DNA from: Pseudomonadota bacterium
GTDB taxonomy: Bacteria; Pseudomonadota; Alphaproteobacteria; Azospirillales; Azospirillaceae
Assembly (NCBI GenBank): GCA_023416195.1
Contig: JAEZID010000284.1
Location: forward strand, 1 to 25,983
DNA: 25,983 bases
Direction of reading: 5' to 3'
The translations under genes and the position numbers were made by a program. Below the pieces are notes generated by a model. The model was not told the DNA's origin. It saw only the letters and a program-made list of their open reading frames with translations, and searched no databases. Positions 1-9,076 of this stretch are shown in pieces; the first letter of the stretch is position 1; every line of letters starts with the position of its first letter.

Positions 1-923
1 GGATCGCGGGCGAGGTGATCCTGGTGCCGGTCGCCAACCCCATCGGGCTGGCGCAGTCGGTGATGGGGGAGCCGGTCGGGCGGTTCGACCTCGCCGACGG
101 CCGGAACTTCAACCGCGATTACGCCTACCTGACCGAAGCCGTGGCCGAGCGGATCGCCGACCGGCTGGGCGCCGACGAAGCGGCCAACGCCGCCGTCATC
201 CGCGCCGCGCTGGCCGACGCCCTGGCGGAGCGCAAGCCGCAGACGGCGACGGAGCATCTGAAGCACACGTTGCTCGGGCTGGCGATCCAGGCCGACTATG
301 TGCTGGACCTGCATTGCGACAACGAAGCGGTCATGCACCTCTACACCCTGACGCCCTCGGCAGAGGCCTTCGCGCCGCTGCAACGGCTGCTGGGGGCGCA
401 GGCGGTGTTCCTCGCCACGGAATCCGGCGGCGATCCCTTCGACGAGGCGGGCAGCCGGCCGTGGAACGAGCTGCGCGGGCGCTGGCCGGACAAGGCCATT
501 CCCTTCGGCTGCCATTCGGTGACGGTGGAACTGCGCGGGCAGGCCGATGTGGAGCACGGCACGGCGGAGGCGGACGCCCAGGCCATCGCCGGCTTCCTCG
601 TCCACGCCGGGGTCGTGACGGGCGAGCCGCCGGCCCTGCCGGACGCGCTCTGCGAACCGACGCCGCTGGAGTCCGTCGAGCCGCTCACCGCGCCGGTCGG
701 CGGGGTGCTGGTGTTCCACCGGACGGTGGGCGACCGGGTGGAGACCGGCGCGGTGGTCGCCGACGTCGTGAACCCGGTGGACGGAACCGTCACGCCGATC
801 CGCGCGGAATCGGCCGGTCTGCTGTTCGCCCGCATCGCCACGCGCTTCGTGGCGCCGGGCCGGCAGGTCGCCAAGCTGGCGGGGACGGCGTTGCGGCGGA
901 CCGGGCCGCTGTTGAGCGCGTAA
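1..923 (+). CDS. Succinylglutamate desuccinylase/aspartoacylase-family zinc hydrolase (5' truncated)
   Basis: The reading frame is already open at the first base, and the visible part begins in the conserved strand EVILVPVANP, so the true start lies upstream of the window. In this M14-like family a zinc ion held by H-x-x-E and a later His cleaves N-acyl amino acids. The H-x-x-E part is missing here because of the truncation. The later ligand is visible in DLHCDNEAVMHLY (about 90 codons in), and a candidate catalytic Glu in VTVELRG further on. The C-terminal third (GGVLVFHRTVGDRVETGAVV...) is the beta-rich, biotinyl/lipoyl-like domain common in this subgroup. The substrate cannot be read from the sequence; an acylated amino acid is the family expectation. 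It converges on gabT, with a strong terminator between them. Confidence 0.85.
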   Translation, partial: IAGEVILVPVANPIGLAQSVMGEPVGRFDLADGRNFNRDYAYLTEAVAERIADRLGADEAANAAVIRAALADALAERKPQTATEHLKHTLLGLAIQADYVLDLHCDNEAVMHLYTLTPSAEAFAPLQRLLGAQAVFLATESGGDPFDEAGSRPWNELRGRWPDKAIPFGCHSVTVELRGQADVEHGTAEADAQAIAGFLVHAGVVTGEPPALPDALCEPTPLESVEPLTAPVGGVLVFHRTVGDRVETGAVVADVVNPVDGTVTPIRAESAGLLFARIATRFVAPGRQVAKLAGTALRRTGPLLSA

Positions 924-973
924 TCGTCGCTGGTTGGGTGGGAGTGTGGGCCCGGCGAAGCGCCTTTCCACAC

Positions 974-1010
974 AAAAGAAGCCCTCCTCCCTTGCGGGAG
1001 GAGGGCTTTT
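974..1010. terminator. Bidirectional intrinsic terminator between convergent genes
   Basis: A perfect 11-bp stem (981-991 with 996-1006, arms GCCCTCCTCCC and GGGAGGAGGGC) closes a 4-nt TTGC loop. It is followed by TTTT at 1007-1010 on the plus strand. On the minus strand it is followed by a T-rich tract, the complement of AAAAGAA at 974-980. It sits between the hydrolase stop (923) and the gabT stop (1040), so it can terminate both. Confidence 0.85.
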
Positions 1011-1039
1011 CAGTGAGGGGAAACCGGGAAAGAAAACGA

Positions 1040-2326
1040 TCAGGCCGCGACCAGCTCTTCGAGCGAGCGCTCGATGATGTCCAGGCCCTCGTCGATCAGC
1101 GCGTCCGACGCGGTCAGCGGGACCAGGACGCGGATCACGTTGCCGTAGGTGCCGCAGGATAGCAGGACCAGACCCTTTTCCGCCGCCTTGGCGACCAGCG
1201 CCTTGGTCAGCTCCGGCGCCGGCTCCTTGGTGGCGCGGTCCTTGACCAGCTCCATGGCGATCATGGCGCCCAGGTTGCGCACGTCGCCGATGACCGACAG
1301 CGTGTTGCGCTGGGCCATGGTGCGGAAGCGGCCGGCGATCTTGTCGCCGATGGCCTGCGAGCGCTCGACCAGCTTCTCTTCCTCGATGACGTCCAGGACG
1401 GCGATGGCCGCCGTGGTCGCCAGCGGGTTGCCGGCGTAGGTGCCGCCGATGCCGCCGGGGATCGGGGCGTCCATCAGCTCCGCCTTGCCGGTGACGGCCG
1501 ACAGCGGGAAGCCGCCGGCGAGGCTCTTCGCCATGGTCATCAGGTCGGGCTCGACGCCGGCATGCTCGATGGCGAACATCTTGCCGGTGCGGGCGAAGCC
1601 GGTCTGGATCTCATCGACGATGAAGACGATGCCGTGCTGGGTGCACAGCTTGCGCAGCGCCTGGAGGAACTCCGGCGGGGCCGCGTTGAAGCCGCCCTCG
1701 CCCTGCACGGGCTCGACGATGATGGCGGCGACGCGGCTCGGGTCCACGTCCGACTTGAACAGCAGATCCAGAGCCTTCAGGCTGTCCTCGACCGAAACGC
1801 CGCGATAGGCGTTGGGGAAGGGCGCGTGGTAGACCTCGGCCGGGAAGGGGCCGAAGCCGACCTTGTAGGGCACGACCTTGCCGGTCAGCGCCATCGCCAG
1901 CAGCGTGCGGCCGTGGAAGGCGCCGGAGAAGGCGACCACCGCCGGGCGGCCGGTGTGGGCGCGGGCGATCTTGATGGCGTTCTCCACCGCCTCGGCACCC
2001 GTCGTGAAGAAGGCGGTCTTCTTCGGCGTGGAGCCGGGGACCAGCGCGTTCAGACGCTCGGCCAGGGTCACGAAGGACTCGTACGGCGTGACCATCGCAC
2101 AGGTGTGCGTGAAGCGGTCGAGCTGGGCCTTCACCGCCTCCACCACCTTCGGGTGGCGGTGGCCGGTGTTCAGCACCGCGATGCCGCCCGCGAAGTCGAT
2201 GAAGCGGCGGCCCTCGACGTCCCACATCTCTGCGTTCTCGGCGCGGTCCACATAGACCGGCAGCATGTTGGCGAGGCCGCGCGGAACGGCGGCTTCACGG
2301 CGCGCCTGGAAGGACTGGTTGCTCAT
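1040..2326 (-). CDS. gabT: 4-aminobutyrate aminotransferase (GABA transaminase)
   Basis: This 428-residue class III PLP-dependent aminotransferase transfers the amino group of GABA to 2-oxoglutarate, giving succinate semialdehyde and glutamate in the cytoplasm. Visible marks are TTGAEAVENAIKIAR (about 108-122, cofactor phosphate region), the VDEIQTGFARTGK segment with Asp238 that contacts the PLP ring, and MAKSLAGGFPLSAV with the Schiff-base lysine at about 267. Length matches the E. coli GabT family. It lies 39 bp downstream of gabD on the same strand, so the pair is read as one operon. The gene pairing makes GABA the most likely substrate. A related omega-amino acid such as 5-aminovalerate cannot be excluded, particularly because glutarate genes lie in the same window. 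Confidence 0.93.
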   Translation of the reverse strand: MSNQSFQARREAAVPRGLANMLPVYVDRAENAEMWDVEGRRFIDFAGGIAVLNTGHRHPKVVEAVKAQLDRFTHTCAMVTPYESFVTLAERLNALVPGSTPKKTAFFTTGAEAVENAIKIARAHTGRPAVVAFSGAFHGRTLLAMALTGKVVPYKVGFGPFPAEVYHAPFPNAYRGVSVEDSLKALDLLFKSDVDPSRVAAIIVEPVQGEGGFNAAPPEFLQALRKLCTQHGIVFIVDEIQTGFARTGKMFAIEHAGVEPDLMTMAKSLAGGFPLSAVTGKAELMDAPIPGGIGGTYAGNPLATTAAIAVLDVIEEEKLVERSQAIGDKIAGRFRTMAQRNTLSVIGDVRNLGAMIAMELVKDRATKEPAPELTKALVAKAAEKGLVLLSCGTYGNVIRVLVPLTASDALIDEGLDIIERSLEELVAA

Positions 2327-2365
2327 GTCTCTAACCCCCGATGCAGATAGTCGTTCGATGGGGCG

Positions 2366-3826
<1,461 letters not shown>

Positions 3827-3867
3827 CTTTGTCCGCCTTGGATTGGAACGTGAGGTGAGCGTAGCAT

Positions 3868-3885
3868 GTTTAATAAATTAAACAA
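3868..3885. promoter_or_regulatory. Candidate operator of the XRE-cupin regulator in the gabD promoter gap
   Basis: GTTTAAT-AA-ATTAAAC is a perfect inverted repeat with 7-bp arms (3868-3874 and 3877-3883), AT-rich in a very GC-rich window. On the gabD strand it follows directly on TTGT, which could be the start of a -35 box, with TACGCT about 16 nt downstream as a weak -10. A near-identical 18-bp copy lies upstream of the ABC transporter operon at 9172-9189. Position and symmetry suit a dimeric HTH repressor; binding is inferred. Confidence 0.7.
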
Positions 3886-3966
3886 CCCCAATCGGGTGTT
3901 GAGTTTTTGATGACGCAAACACGCGATTCCGGTATGGCTTCACATCAGAAGAAGCGAGGTCGGCTC

Positions 3967-4566
3967 ATGGATTCGGATGCCGAGGATATCGACACCATGG
4001 AATTCAATGTGGGCGCGCGTTTGAAGCAGGTGCGCGAAACGCACGGGCTGTCGCAGCGCCAGCTGGCGCAACGCGCGGGCGTCACCAACGGCACGATCTC
4101 CCTGATCGAGCAGAACCGGTGCAGCCCGTCGGTGTCGTCGCTGCGCAAGGTGCTCCAGGGCATCCCGATGAGCCTCGCCGAGTTCTTCTCGTCCGACGAC
4201 CTGCCGCCGCGCGAGCAGATCTTCTTCAAGAGCGGCGATCTGGTCGAGCTGACCAGCGTGCTGGTGAAGAACAAGGTCGGCTCCATCTCCTTCCGGCAGG
4301 TCGGCGACCTGCGCGGCCGCAACCTCCAGATCCTGCACGAGCGCTACGCGCCGGGCGCCGACACGGGGCGCACCATGCTCCAGCACGAGTCGGAGGAGGG
4401 CGGCATCGTCGTGAAGGGCCAGATCGAACTGACGGTCGGCGACCGCAAGGAAATCCTCCGTCCCGGCGACGCCTACCTGTTCGACAGCCGCATCCCCCAC
4501 CGCTTCCGCAACCTGGGCGATGAGGAGTGCGAGCTGATCAGCGCCTGCACTCCCCCCTACCTCTGA
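3967..4566 (+). CDS. XRE-family transcriptional regulator with C-terminal cupin sensor domain
   Basis: This 199-residue protein has an N-terminal Cro/C1-type HTH (about 14-68; GLSQRQLAQRAGVTNGTISLIEQN is the core) and a C-terminal cupin (about 125-197; HESEEGGIVVKG and the GDAYLFDSRIPHRFRN strand). This architecture is that of PuuR-type regulators of polyamine and GABA catabolism, where the cupin binds the effector. The chosen start is ATG 3967 because GAGG at 3956-3959 stands 7 nt before it. An upstream in-frame ATG at 3910 would add 19 residues without a good ribosome-binding site and would overlap the promoter. It is divergent from gabD and converges on the ABC permease with only 16 bp between stop codons. 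Local control of gabDT and of the transporter is inferred from the shared palindrome. Confidence 0.88.
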   Translation: MDSDAEDIDTMEFNVGARLKQVRETHGLSQRQLAQRAGVTNGTISLIEQNRCSPSVSSLRKVLQGIPMSLAEFFSSDDLPPREQIFFKSGDLVELTSVLVKNKVGSISFRQVGDLRGRNLQILHERYAPGADTGRTMLQHESEEGGIVVKGQIELTVGDRKEILRPGDAYLFDSRIPHRFRNLGDEECELISACTPPYL

Positions 4567-4582
4567 TCCTTATCTCCGGCCG

Positions 4583-5416
4583 TCAGCCGTTCACGTTCCC
4601 CTGGAGCCGCTCGTTGCGGCGGCGCAGCCATTCCAGGGTGGCGAGCAGCATCACGGAAATCGTCGTCAGGATCACCGCCACCGCCGTGATGGTCGGGCTG
4701 ATGTTCTCGCGGATGCCGCTGAACATCTCGCGCGGCAGGGTGCGCTGCTCAGGCCCGGCCATGAACAGGACCACCACCACCTCGTCGAAGCTGGTCGCGA
4801 AGGCGAACAGCGCGCCCGACGCCAGACCCGGCAGGATCAGCGGCAGGATCACCCGCCGGAAGGTGTAGAGCGGCGAGGCGCCCAGCGAGGCCGACGCGCG
4901 CGCCAGATTCATATCGAAGCCCTGGAGCGTGGCGCTGACCGTGATGACCACGAAGGGCGTCGCCAAGGCCGTGTGCGCCAGGATCAGGCCGGCGTAGCTG
5001 CCGGTCAGGCCGAGCGGCGCGAAGAAGAAGTACAGGCCCACGGCGGTGATGACGCCCGGCACGACGACCGGCGACAGCACGACGGCGAGGACCACCGTCT
5101 TGAACTTGCTCTTCCACTGCGCGAGGCCGAGTGCGGCCAGCGTGCCCAGCACCATGGACAGGGCGGTGGAGGCGACTCCGATGATGATGCTGTTCTTCAG
5201 GGACAGCATCCACCGCGGCGAGTTCAGGAAATCCTCGTACCAGCGCATCGAAAAGCCCGGCAGCGGGTAGGTCAGATAGGCGCCGGAGCTGAAGGACAGC
5301 GGCATGATCGCCAGGATCGGCGCCATCAGGAAGACCAGAACCAGCGAGGCCGTGACGACCGTGGTGATCCAGGCGGCGCGCTGGCCGGCGGTGCGGGGGG
5401 CGTGGTTCTCGCTCAA
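4583..5416 (-). CDS. ABC transporter permease, PotC-like (polyamine/GABA uptake)
   Basis: This 277-residue inner-membrane permease of the binding-protein-dependent family has about six membrane segments, starting with ITTVVTASLVLVFLMAPILAIM. It carries the EAA coupling loop ASASLGASPLYTFRRVILPLILPG that docks on the ATPase. The start is a TTG at 5416-5414 sharing 4 bp with the upstream permease stop (TTGA). A strong GGAGGG lies 8 nt before it, and no ATG fits. It is the last gene of the ATPase-binding protein-PotB-PotC operon. PotC-like fits its position and size. The substrate (putrescine, spermidine, GABA or a related amine) is not set by the sequence. Confidence 0.88.
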   Translation of the reverse strand: MSENHAPRTAGQRAAWITTVVTASLVLVFLMAPILAIMPLSFSSGAYLTYPLPGFSMRWYEDFLNSPRWMLSLKNSIIIGVASTALSMVLGTLAALGLAQWKSKFKTVVLAVVLSPVVVPGVITAVGLYFFFAPLGLTGSYAGLILAHTALATPFVVITVSATLQGFDMNLARASASLGASPLYTFRRVILPLILPGLASGALFAFATSFDEVVVVLFMAGPEQRTLPREMFSGIRENISPTITAVAVILTTISVMLLATLEWLRRRNERLQGNVNG

Positions 5417-6675
5417 TTCTTCATCCCTCCCGTGGTCTGCTGGCCGTGCACCAGCTTTCCATAGACGACGGCCAGCACCAGCGTGGCGAGCAGCAGAACC
5501 GCACCCAGCGCGGAGGCAAGGCCCCAGTTGACGGTTTCCGTGGTGTAGAAGGCGATGAAGTAGCTGATCATCTGGTCGCCGGCCCCGCCGACCAGGGCGG
5601 GCGTGATGTAGTAGCCGAGCGCCAGGATGAAGACCAGCAGGCCCCCTGCCCCGATGCCGGGCAGCGTCTGCGGCAGGTAGATGCGCAGGAAGGCGGTGGC
5701 CGGCGGCGCGCCCACCGACGCGGCGGCCCGCATGTAGGCCGGGGAGATCGACTTCATGACGCTGTACAGCGGCAGGATCATGAAGGGCAGCAGCACATGG
5801 GTCATCGCCACGTAGACGCCGAAGCGGTTGTAGATCAGGCGCAGCGGCTCTTCGATGACGCCCAGCCAGCGCAGGCTGTCGTTCACGATGCCCTCGCTCT
5901 GCAGGATCACGATCCAGGCGCAGGTGCGCACCAGAAGCGAGGTCCAGAAGGGCAGCAGCACGAAGATCAGCAGCACGTTCGACTTGGCCGGCGGCAGGTT
6001 GGCCAGCAGATAGGCGACCGGGAAGCCCAGCAGCAGGCACAGCACCGTGACGCCGAAGCTGATGGTGAAGGTGCGGCCGAACACGTCGCGGTAGATGGAC
6101 TGGTCCTCGGGTGCCGAAATGACCTTGCCGTCCAGGTTGCGCGTCAGATCCAGCGAAGCGAGAAGATAAAAGCTGGTGACCGGGCCGCTGGCGCCCTTGA
6201 TCGCCGCCCAGCTGGAACGCTCGCCCCAGGCCGGGTTGATCTTGATGAGGGTATCCTTGGCGGTGCCGGGCTCCGGCGCGGTCTTCAGGTTGCGCGCGGT
6301 GCTGGTCAGGATGGTGCGGAAGCCGTTGACCGAATAGTTCAGCCGTTTGGCGGCGATGGCGACGGTGCCGGCGGCGCGGGCCGACTGGAGATCGGCGGCC
6401 AGGGCCGCATACGCCTTCTCGTCCGGCAGATCCCTGCCGTCCCATTCGGCGAGCGCCGCGACGGTGTGGGGCAGGACCTGCGGCACCTCCCAGTCGTCGA
6501 CCGAGCGCCAGAGCATGCCGGCGATGGGGCCGAGGAAGGTGAAGAGCAGGAAGACCAGGAGCGGCAGGACCAGCGCCAGCGCCTTGAACTGGCGGGCGCG
6601 TTCCGCACGCTTCAGGCGGCGCTTGAGCGACACTTCGGGCGGCCCTTCGGCGCCGGCGACGAACGCGGCTGTCAT
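5413..6675 (-). CDS. ABC transporter permease, PotB-like, with large periplasmic insertion
   Basis: This 420-residue permease partners the PotC-like protein. TM1 (about 31-55, ALALVLPLLVFLLFTFLGP) is followed by a hydrophilic insertion of some 145 residues (about 56-200). The usual membrane core comes next, with the EAA loop RAAASVGAPPATAFLRIYLPQ at about 316-336. Typical PotB proteins are about 280 residues, so the insertion explains the extra length. Start ATG 6675 is chosen because GAGG stands 8 nt before it. A longer frame back to 6756 would translate the GC-rich REP-like hairpin at 6701-6723 and is unlikely. It overlaps the next gene by 4 bp. Confidence 0.87.
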   Translation of the reverse strand: MTAAFVAGAEGPPEVSLKRRLKRAERARQFKALALVLPLLVFLLFTFLGPIAGMLWRSVDDWEVPQVLPHTVAALAEWDGRDLPDEKAYAALAADLQSARAAGTVAIAAKRLNYSVNGFRTILTSTARNLKTAPEPGTAKDTLIKINPAWGERSSWAAIKGASGPVTSFYLLASLDLTRNLDGKVISAPEDQSIYRDVFGRTFTISFGVTVLCLLLGFPVAYLLANLPPAKSNVLLIFVLLPFWTSLLVRTCAWIVILQSEGIVNDSLRWLGVIEEPLRLIYNRFGVYVAMTHVLLPFMILPLYSVMKSISPAYMRAAASVGAPPATAFLRIYLPQTLPGIGAGGLLVFILALGYYITPALVGGAGDQMISYFIAFYTTETVNWGLASALGAVLLLATLVLAVVYGKLVHGQQTTGGMKN

Positions 6676-6700
6676 GAGCGAGACCTCGTGGATCAAATCT

Positions 6701-6723
6701 CCCTCCCCCGCCCCGGGGGAGGG
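6701..6723. repeat. REP-like GC-rich hairpin (copy 1 of an inverted pair)
   Basis: CCCTCCCCCG (6701-6710) pairs perfectly with CGGGGGAGGG (6714-6723) over a 3-nt CCC loop. The flank TCGGGGTGGGGGTG (6724-6737) is roughly the reverse complement of CACCCTCACCCGA before the second copy, so the two form an inverted BIME-like pair between the binding-protein and permease genes. It could tune the amount of permease relative to binding protein by stabilising or attenuating mRNA. Confidence 0.6.
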
Positions 6724-6796
6724 TCGGGGTGGGGGTGCGGACAAGGATCGAGACATTGATTCTTGCCGGCACCCTCACCCGACGCCGTTGGCGTCA

Positions 6797-6819
6797 CCCT
6801 CTCCCCAGAGGGGAGAGGG
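6797..6819. repeat. REP-like GC-rich hairpin (copy 2 of an inverted pair)
   Basis: CCCTCTCCCC (6797-6806) pairs with GGGGAGAGGG (6810-6819) over a 3-nt AGA loop. It lies just downstream of the binding-protein stop (6843, minus strand). The same stem sequence recurs exactly at 11614-11636. Confidence 0.65.
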
Positions 6820-6842
6820 GATAACAGGCGGTCAGGCGGCGT

Positions 6843-7904
6843 TTACTTCGCCGCCCACTTGTTGAAGCGCTCGGTCAGGCGGTCGATGTTCTCCAGCCAG
6901 AACTCGGTGTTGATCTCCACCGCGTTCTTCATGTTCTCCGGAGCGGTCGGAAGGTCGGTGAGGACCGCCGGGGCCAGCTTCGCCGGGGCTTCCTTGTTGG
7001 AGGTGCCGTAGGCGATGTTCTCCGACAGCTTGGCCTGGTTCTCGGCCTTGCCGACGAAGTCCAGGAACTTGTAGGCCGCTTCCTGGTTCGGGCTGCCCTT
7101 CAGGATGACCCAGCTGTCGATGGTGTAGAGCGCGCCGTTCCACACCATGCCGAAGTTCTTCTTCTCGGTCTTGTTGGCGGCGTCGATGCGGCCGTTGTAG
7201 ACCGAGGTCATCGCCACTTCGCCCGAGGCGAGGAGCTGCGGCGGCTGGGCGCCGGCCTTCCACCAGACGATGTCGTTCTTGATGCTGTCGAGCTTCTTGA
7301 ACGCGCGCTCCAGGCCCTCTTCGGTGGCCAGAACCTTGTAGACGTCGGCCGGGGCGACGCCGTCGGCCATCAGCGCGATCTCAAGGGTGGTCTTGGCGCC
7401 CTGGCGCAGGCCGCGCTTGCCCGGGAACTTCTTGGTGTCGAAGAAGTCGGCCCAGCTCTTCGGCGCGTCCTTGATCTTGTCCTTGTCGTAGCCGAGGACG
7501 AAGTCGTAGACGATGGCGCCGACGCCGCAGGGATCGACCGTCTGCGGCAGATAGGCCTGCTCGCCGCCGATCTTCGAATAGTTGATCTTCTCGAACAGGC
7601 CTTCCTCGCAGCCGAGGGCCAGTTCCTCGCTCTCGACCTGGACCACGTCCCAGGTGGCAGCACCACCCTGCACCTTGGCGCGCAGAACGCCGATGCCGCC
7701 GTCCCAGGACTCGTCGTTCATCGGAACGCCGGTCTTCTTGAACGGCTCGAAATAGACCTTCTTCTGCGCTTCCTGATAAGCGCCGCCCCACGACACGACG
7801 GTCAGGTCGCGGGCCTGGGCGGCCGAGGCCAGCGCGACGCCGGCGGTGAGGGTCGCAACGAACCCGAGAGCCACCTTGAGCTTCGACCCAGCATTCTTCG
7901 ACAT
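6843..7904 (-). CDS. Periplasmic substrate-binding protein of polyamine/GABA-type ABC transporter
   Basis: This 353-residue binding protein of the PotD/PotF-like class delivers its ligand to the two permeases. A Sec signal peptide is clear: basic MSKNAGSKLK, hydrophobic VALGFVATLTAGVALASA, and cleavage near AQA-RD at about 31. The mature start DLTVVSWGGAYQEAQ is the typical first beta strand of this class. No lipobox is seen, so it should be free in the periplasm. GGGGAACG precedes the ATG. It is the second gene of the operon, 62 bp after the ATPase and followed by the REP-like pair. Ligand is uncertain: putrescine or spermidine by name, but GABA is as likely given the linked gabDT. Confidence 0.88.
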   Translation of the reverse strand: MSKNAGSKLKVALGFVATLTAGVALASAAQARDLTVVSWGGAYQEAQKKVYFEPFKKTGVPMNDESWDGGIGVLRAKVQGGAATWDVVQVESEELALGCEEGLFEKINYSKIGGEQAYLPQTVDPCGVGAIVYDFVLGYDKDKIKDAPKSWADFFDTKKFPGKRGLRQGAKTTLEIALMADGVAPADVYKVLATEEGLERAFKKLDSIKNDIVWWKAGAQPPQLLASGEVAMTSVYNGRIDAANKTEKKNFGMVWNGALYTIDSWVILKGSPNQEAAYKFLDFVGKAENQAKLSENIAYGTSNKEAPAKLAPAVLTDLPTAPENMKNAVEINTEFWLENIDRLTERFNKWAAK

Positions 7905-7966
7905 CGTTCCCCGTTCCTTCTTTTCTCTATGGTTGCGTTGGGAGGTAGTACGCCCTGTCGCACTGC

Positions 7967-9076
7967 TCAGACGGGATCGAGAGCCCGGCAGTCCTCGGGA
8001 CGGAAGGTGATCGACACGGTTTGGCCGTGGCCCAACGTGGCGTGGGCGCCGGGCGGCAGTTTGACCATGAACTCGTCGTTGCCGGCGACCTGCAGGATGG
8101 CCAGCGCGTGGTCGCCGAGGTAGATGGTGTCCTGCACCGTGGTGGGCAGGCGGTTCGGGCTGTCGGCCGCCTCGCCGTCCATCAGGATGGAGATGCGCTC
8201 CGGCCGGATCGAGAGCGAGGTCGCCGCGCCGGTGCCGGCCACGTTGACCGCCTGCGCCACGACCGATCCTCCGGTGGCGAGCGCCACGCGGCAGTAGCCC
8301 TGTTCGATATTCTCAACGCTCCCGTGCAGGACGTTGTTCTCGCCGATGAAGTTGGCGACGAAGCTGTTCACCGGGCGTTCGTACAGCGCGTCGGGCCGGT
8401 CGATCTGCTGCACGATGCCGTCGTTGAACACGGCGATGCGGTCCGACATGGTCAGCGCTTCGCTCTGGTCGTGGGTGACGTAGACGATGGTGATGCCCAT
8501 TGTTTCGTGCAGCTGCTTGATCTCCAGCTGCATGTGCTCGCGCAGGCGCTTGTCCAGCGCGCCCAGCGGCTCGTCCATCAGCACCAGCTGCGGGTTGAAG
8601 ACCAGCGCGCGGGCCAGCGCCACGCGCTGCTGCTGGCCGCCGGACAGCTGGCCGGGGCGGCGGTGCGCCAGGTTTTCCAGCTTGATCATGCGCAGCGCCG
8701 CCTGCACCCGCTCCTTGACCTCCGCCTTCGGCGTCTTGCGGACGGTCAGCGGAAAGGCGACGTTCTCTTCGATCGTCAGGTGCGGGAACAGCGCGTAGTT
8801 CTGGAACACCATGCCGATGTCGCGCTTGTGCGGCGGCATGTTCTTGATCGGCCGGTCGGCCAGGAAAATCTCACCGTGGGTCGGCACCTCGAACCCGGCC
8901 AGCATCATCAGCGTGGTCGTCTTGCCGGAGCCCGACGGGCCGAGCAGCGTGAGGAACTCGCCCTTCCGAATGTCGAGGTCGAGATTCTTCACCACCAGAT
9001 GCTCGCCGTCGTAGGTCTTCTGCACCCCGACGAACCGCACCAATGCCTGCGTCGTCGCGACCATGCCGCCGTCCAT
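7967..9076 (-). CDS. ABC transporter ATP-binding protein, PotA-like
   Basis: This 369-residue ATPase energises the importer. Walker A GPSGSGKTT is at 46-54, Q-loop FQNYALFPH at about 91-99, signature LSGGQQQRVALARAL at 144-158, Walker B LVLMDEP at 164-170, and a switch His in VYVTHDQSEAL. The last ~130 residues form the TOBE/MOP-like regulatory domain of the PotA/MalK group. ATG 9076 is chosen because GGAGAG lies about 6 nt upstream; a second in-frame ATG at 9064 is the alternative. It is the first gene of the operon, and its 5' region carries the operator copy at 9172-9189. Confidence 0.92.
   Translation of the reverse strand: MDGGMVATTQALVRFVGVQKTYDGEHLVVKNLDLDIRKGEFLTLLGPSGSGKTTTLMMLAGFEVPTHGEIFLADRPIKNMPPHKRDIGMVFQNYALFPHLTIEENVAFPLTVRKTPKAEVKERVQAALRMIKLENLAHRRPGQLSGGQQQRVALARALVFNPQLVLMDEPLGALDKRLREHMQLEIKQLHETMGITIVYVTHDQSEALTMSDRIAVFNDGIVQQIDRPDALYERPVNSFVANFIGENNVLHGSVENIEQGYCRVALATGGSVVAQAVNVAGTGAATSLSIRPERISILMDGEAADSPNRLPTTVQDTIYLGDHALAILQVAGNDEFMVKLPPGAHATLGHGQTVSITFRPEDCRALDPV

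Noticed and set aside
6676..6756. Longer N-terminus of the PotB-like permease
   Set aside because: It would translate the REP-like hairpin (proline-rich peptide) and lacks a ribosome-binding site, whereas ATG 6675 has GAGG at good spacing.
4583..6778. A single 731-codon frame spanning the PotC-like gene and the whole PotB-like gene
   Set aside because: Upstream of 5416 the frame gives arginine- and alanine-rich shadow peptide while the other frame encodes a proper PotB-like permease. A TTG start with GGAGGG explains the PotC gene.
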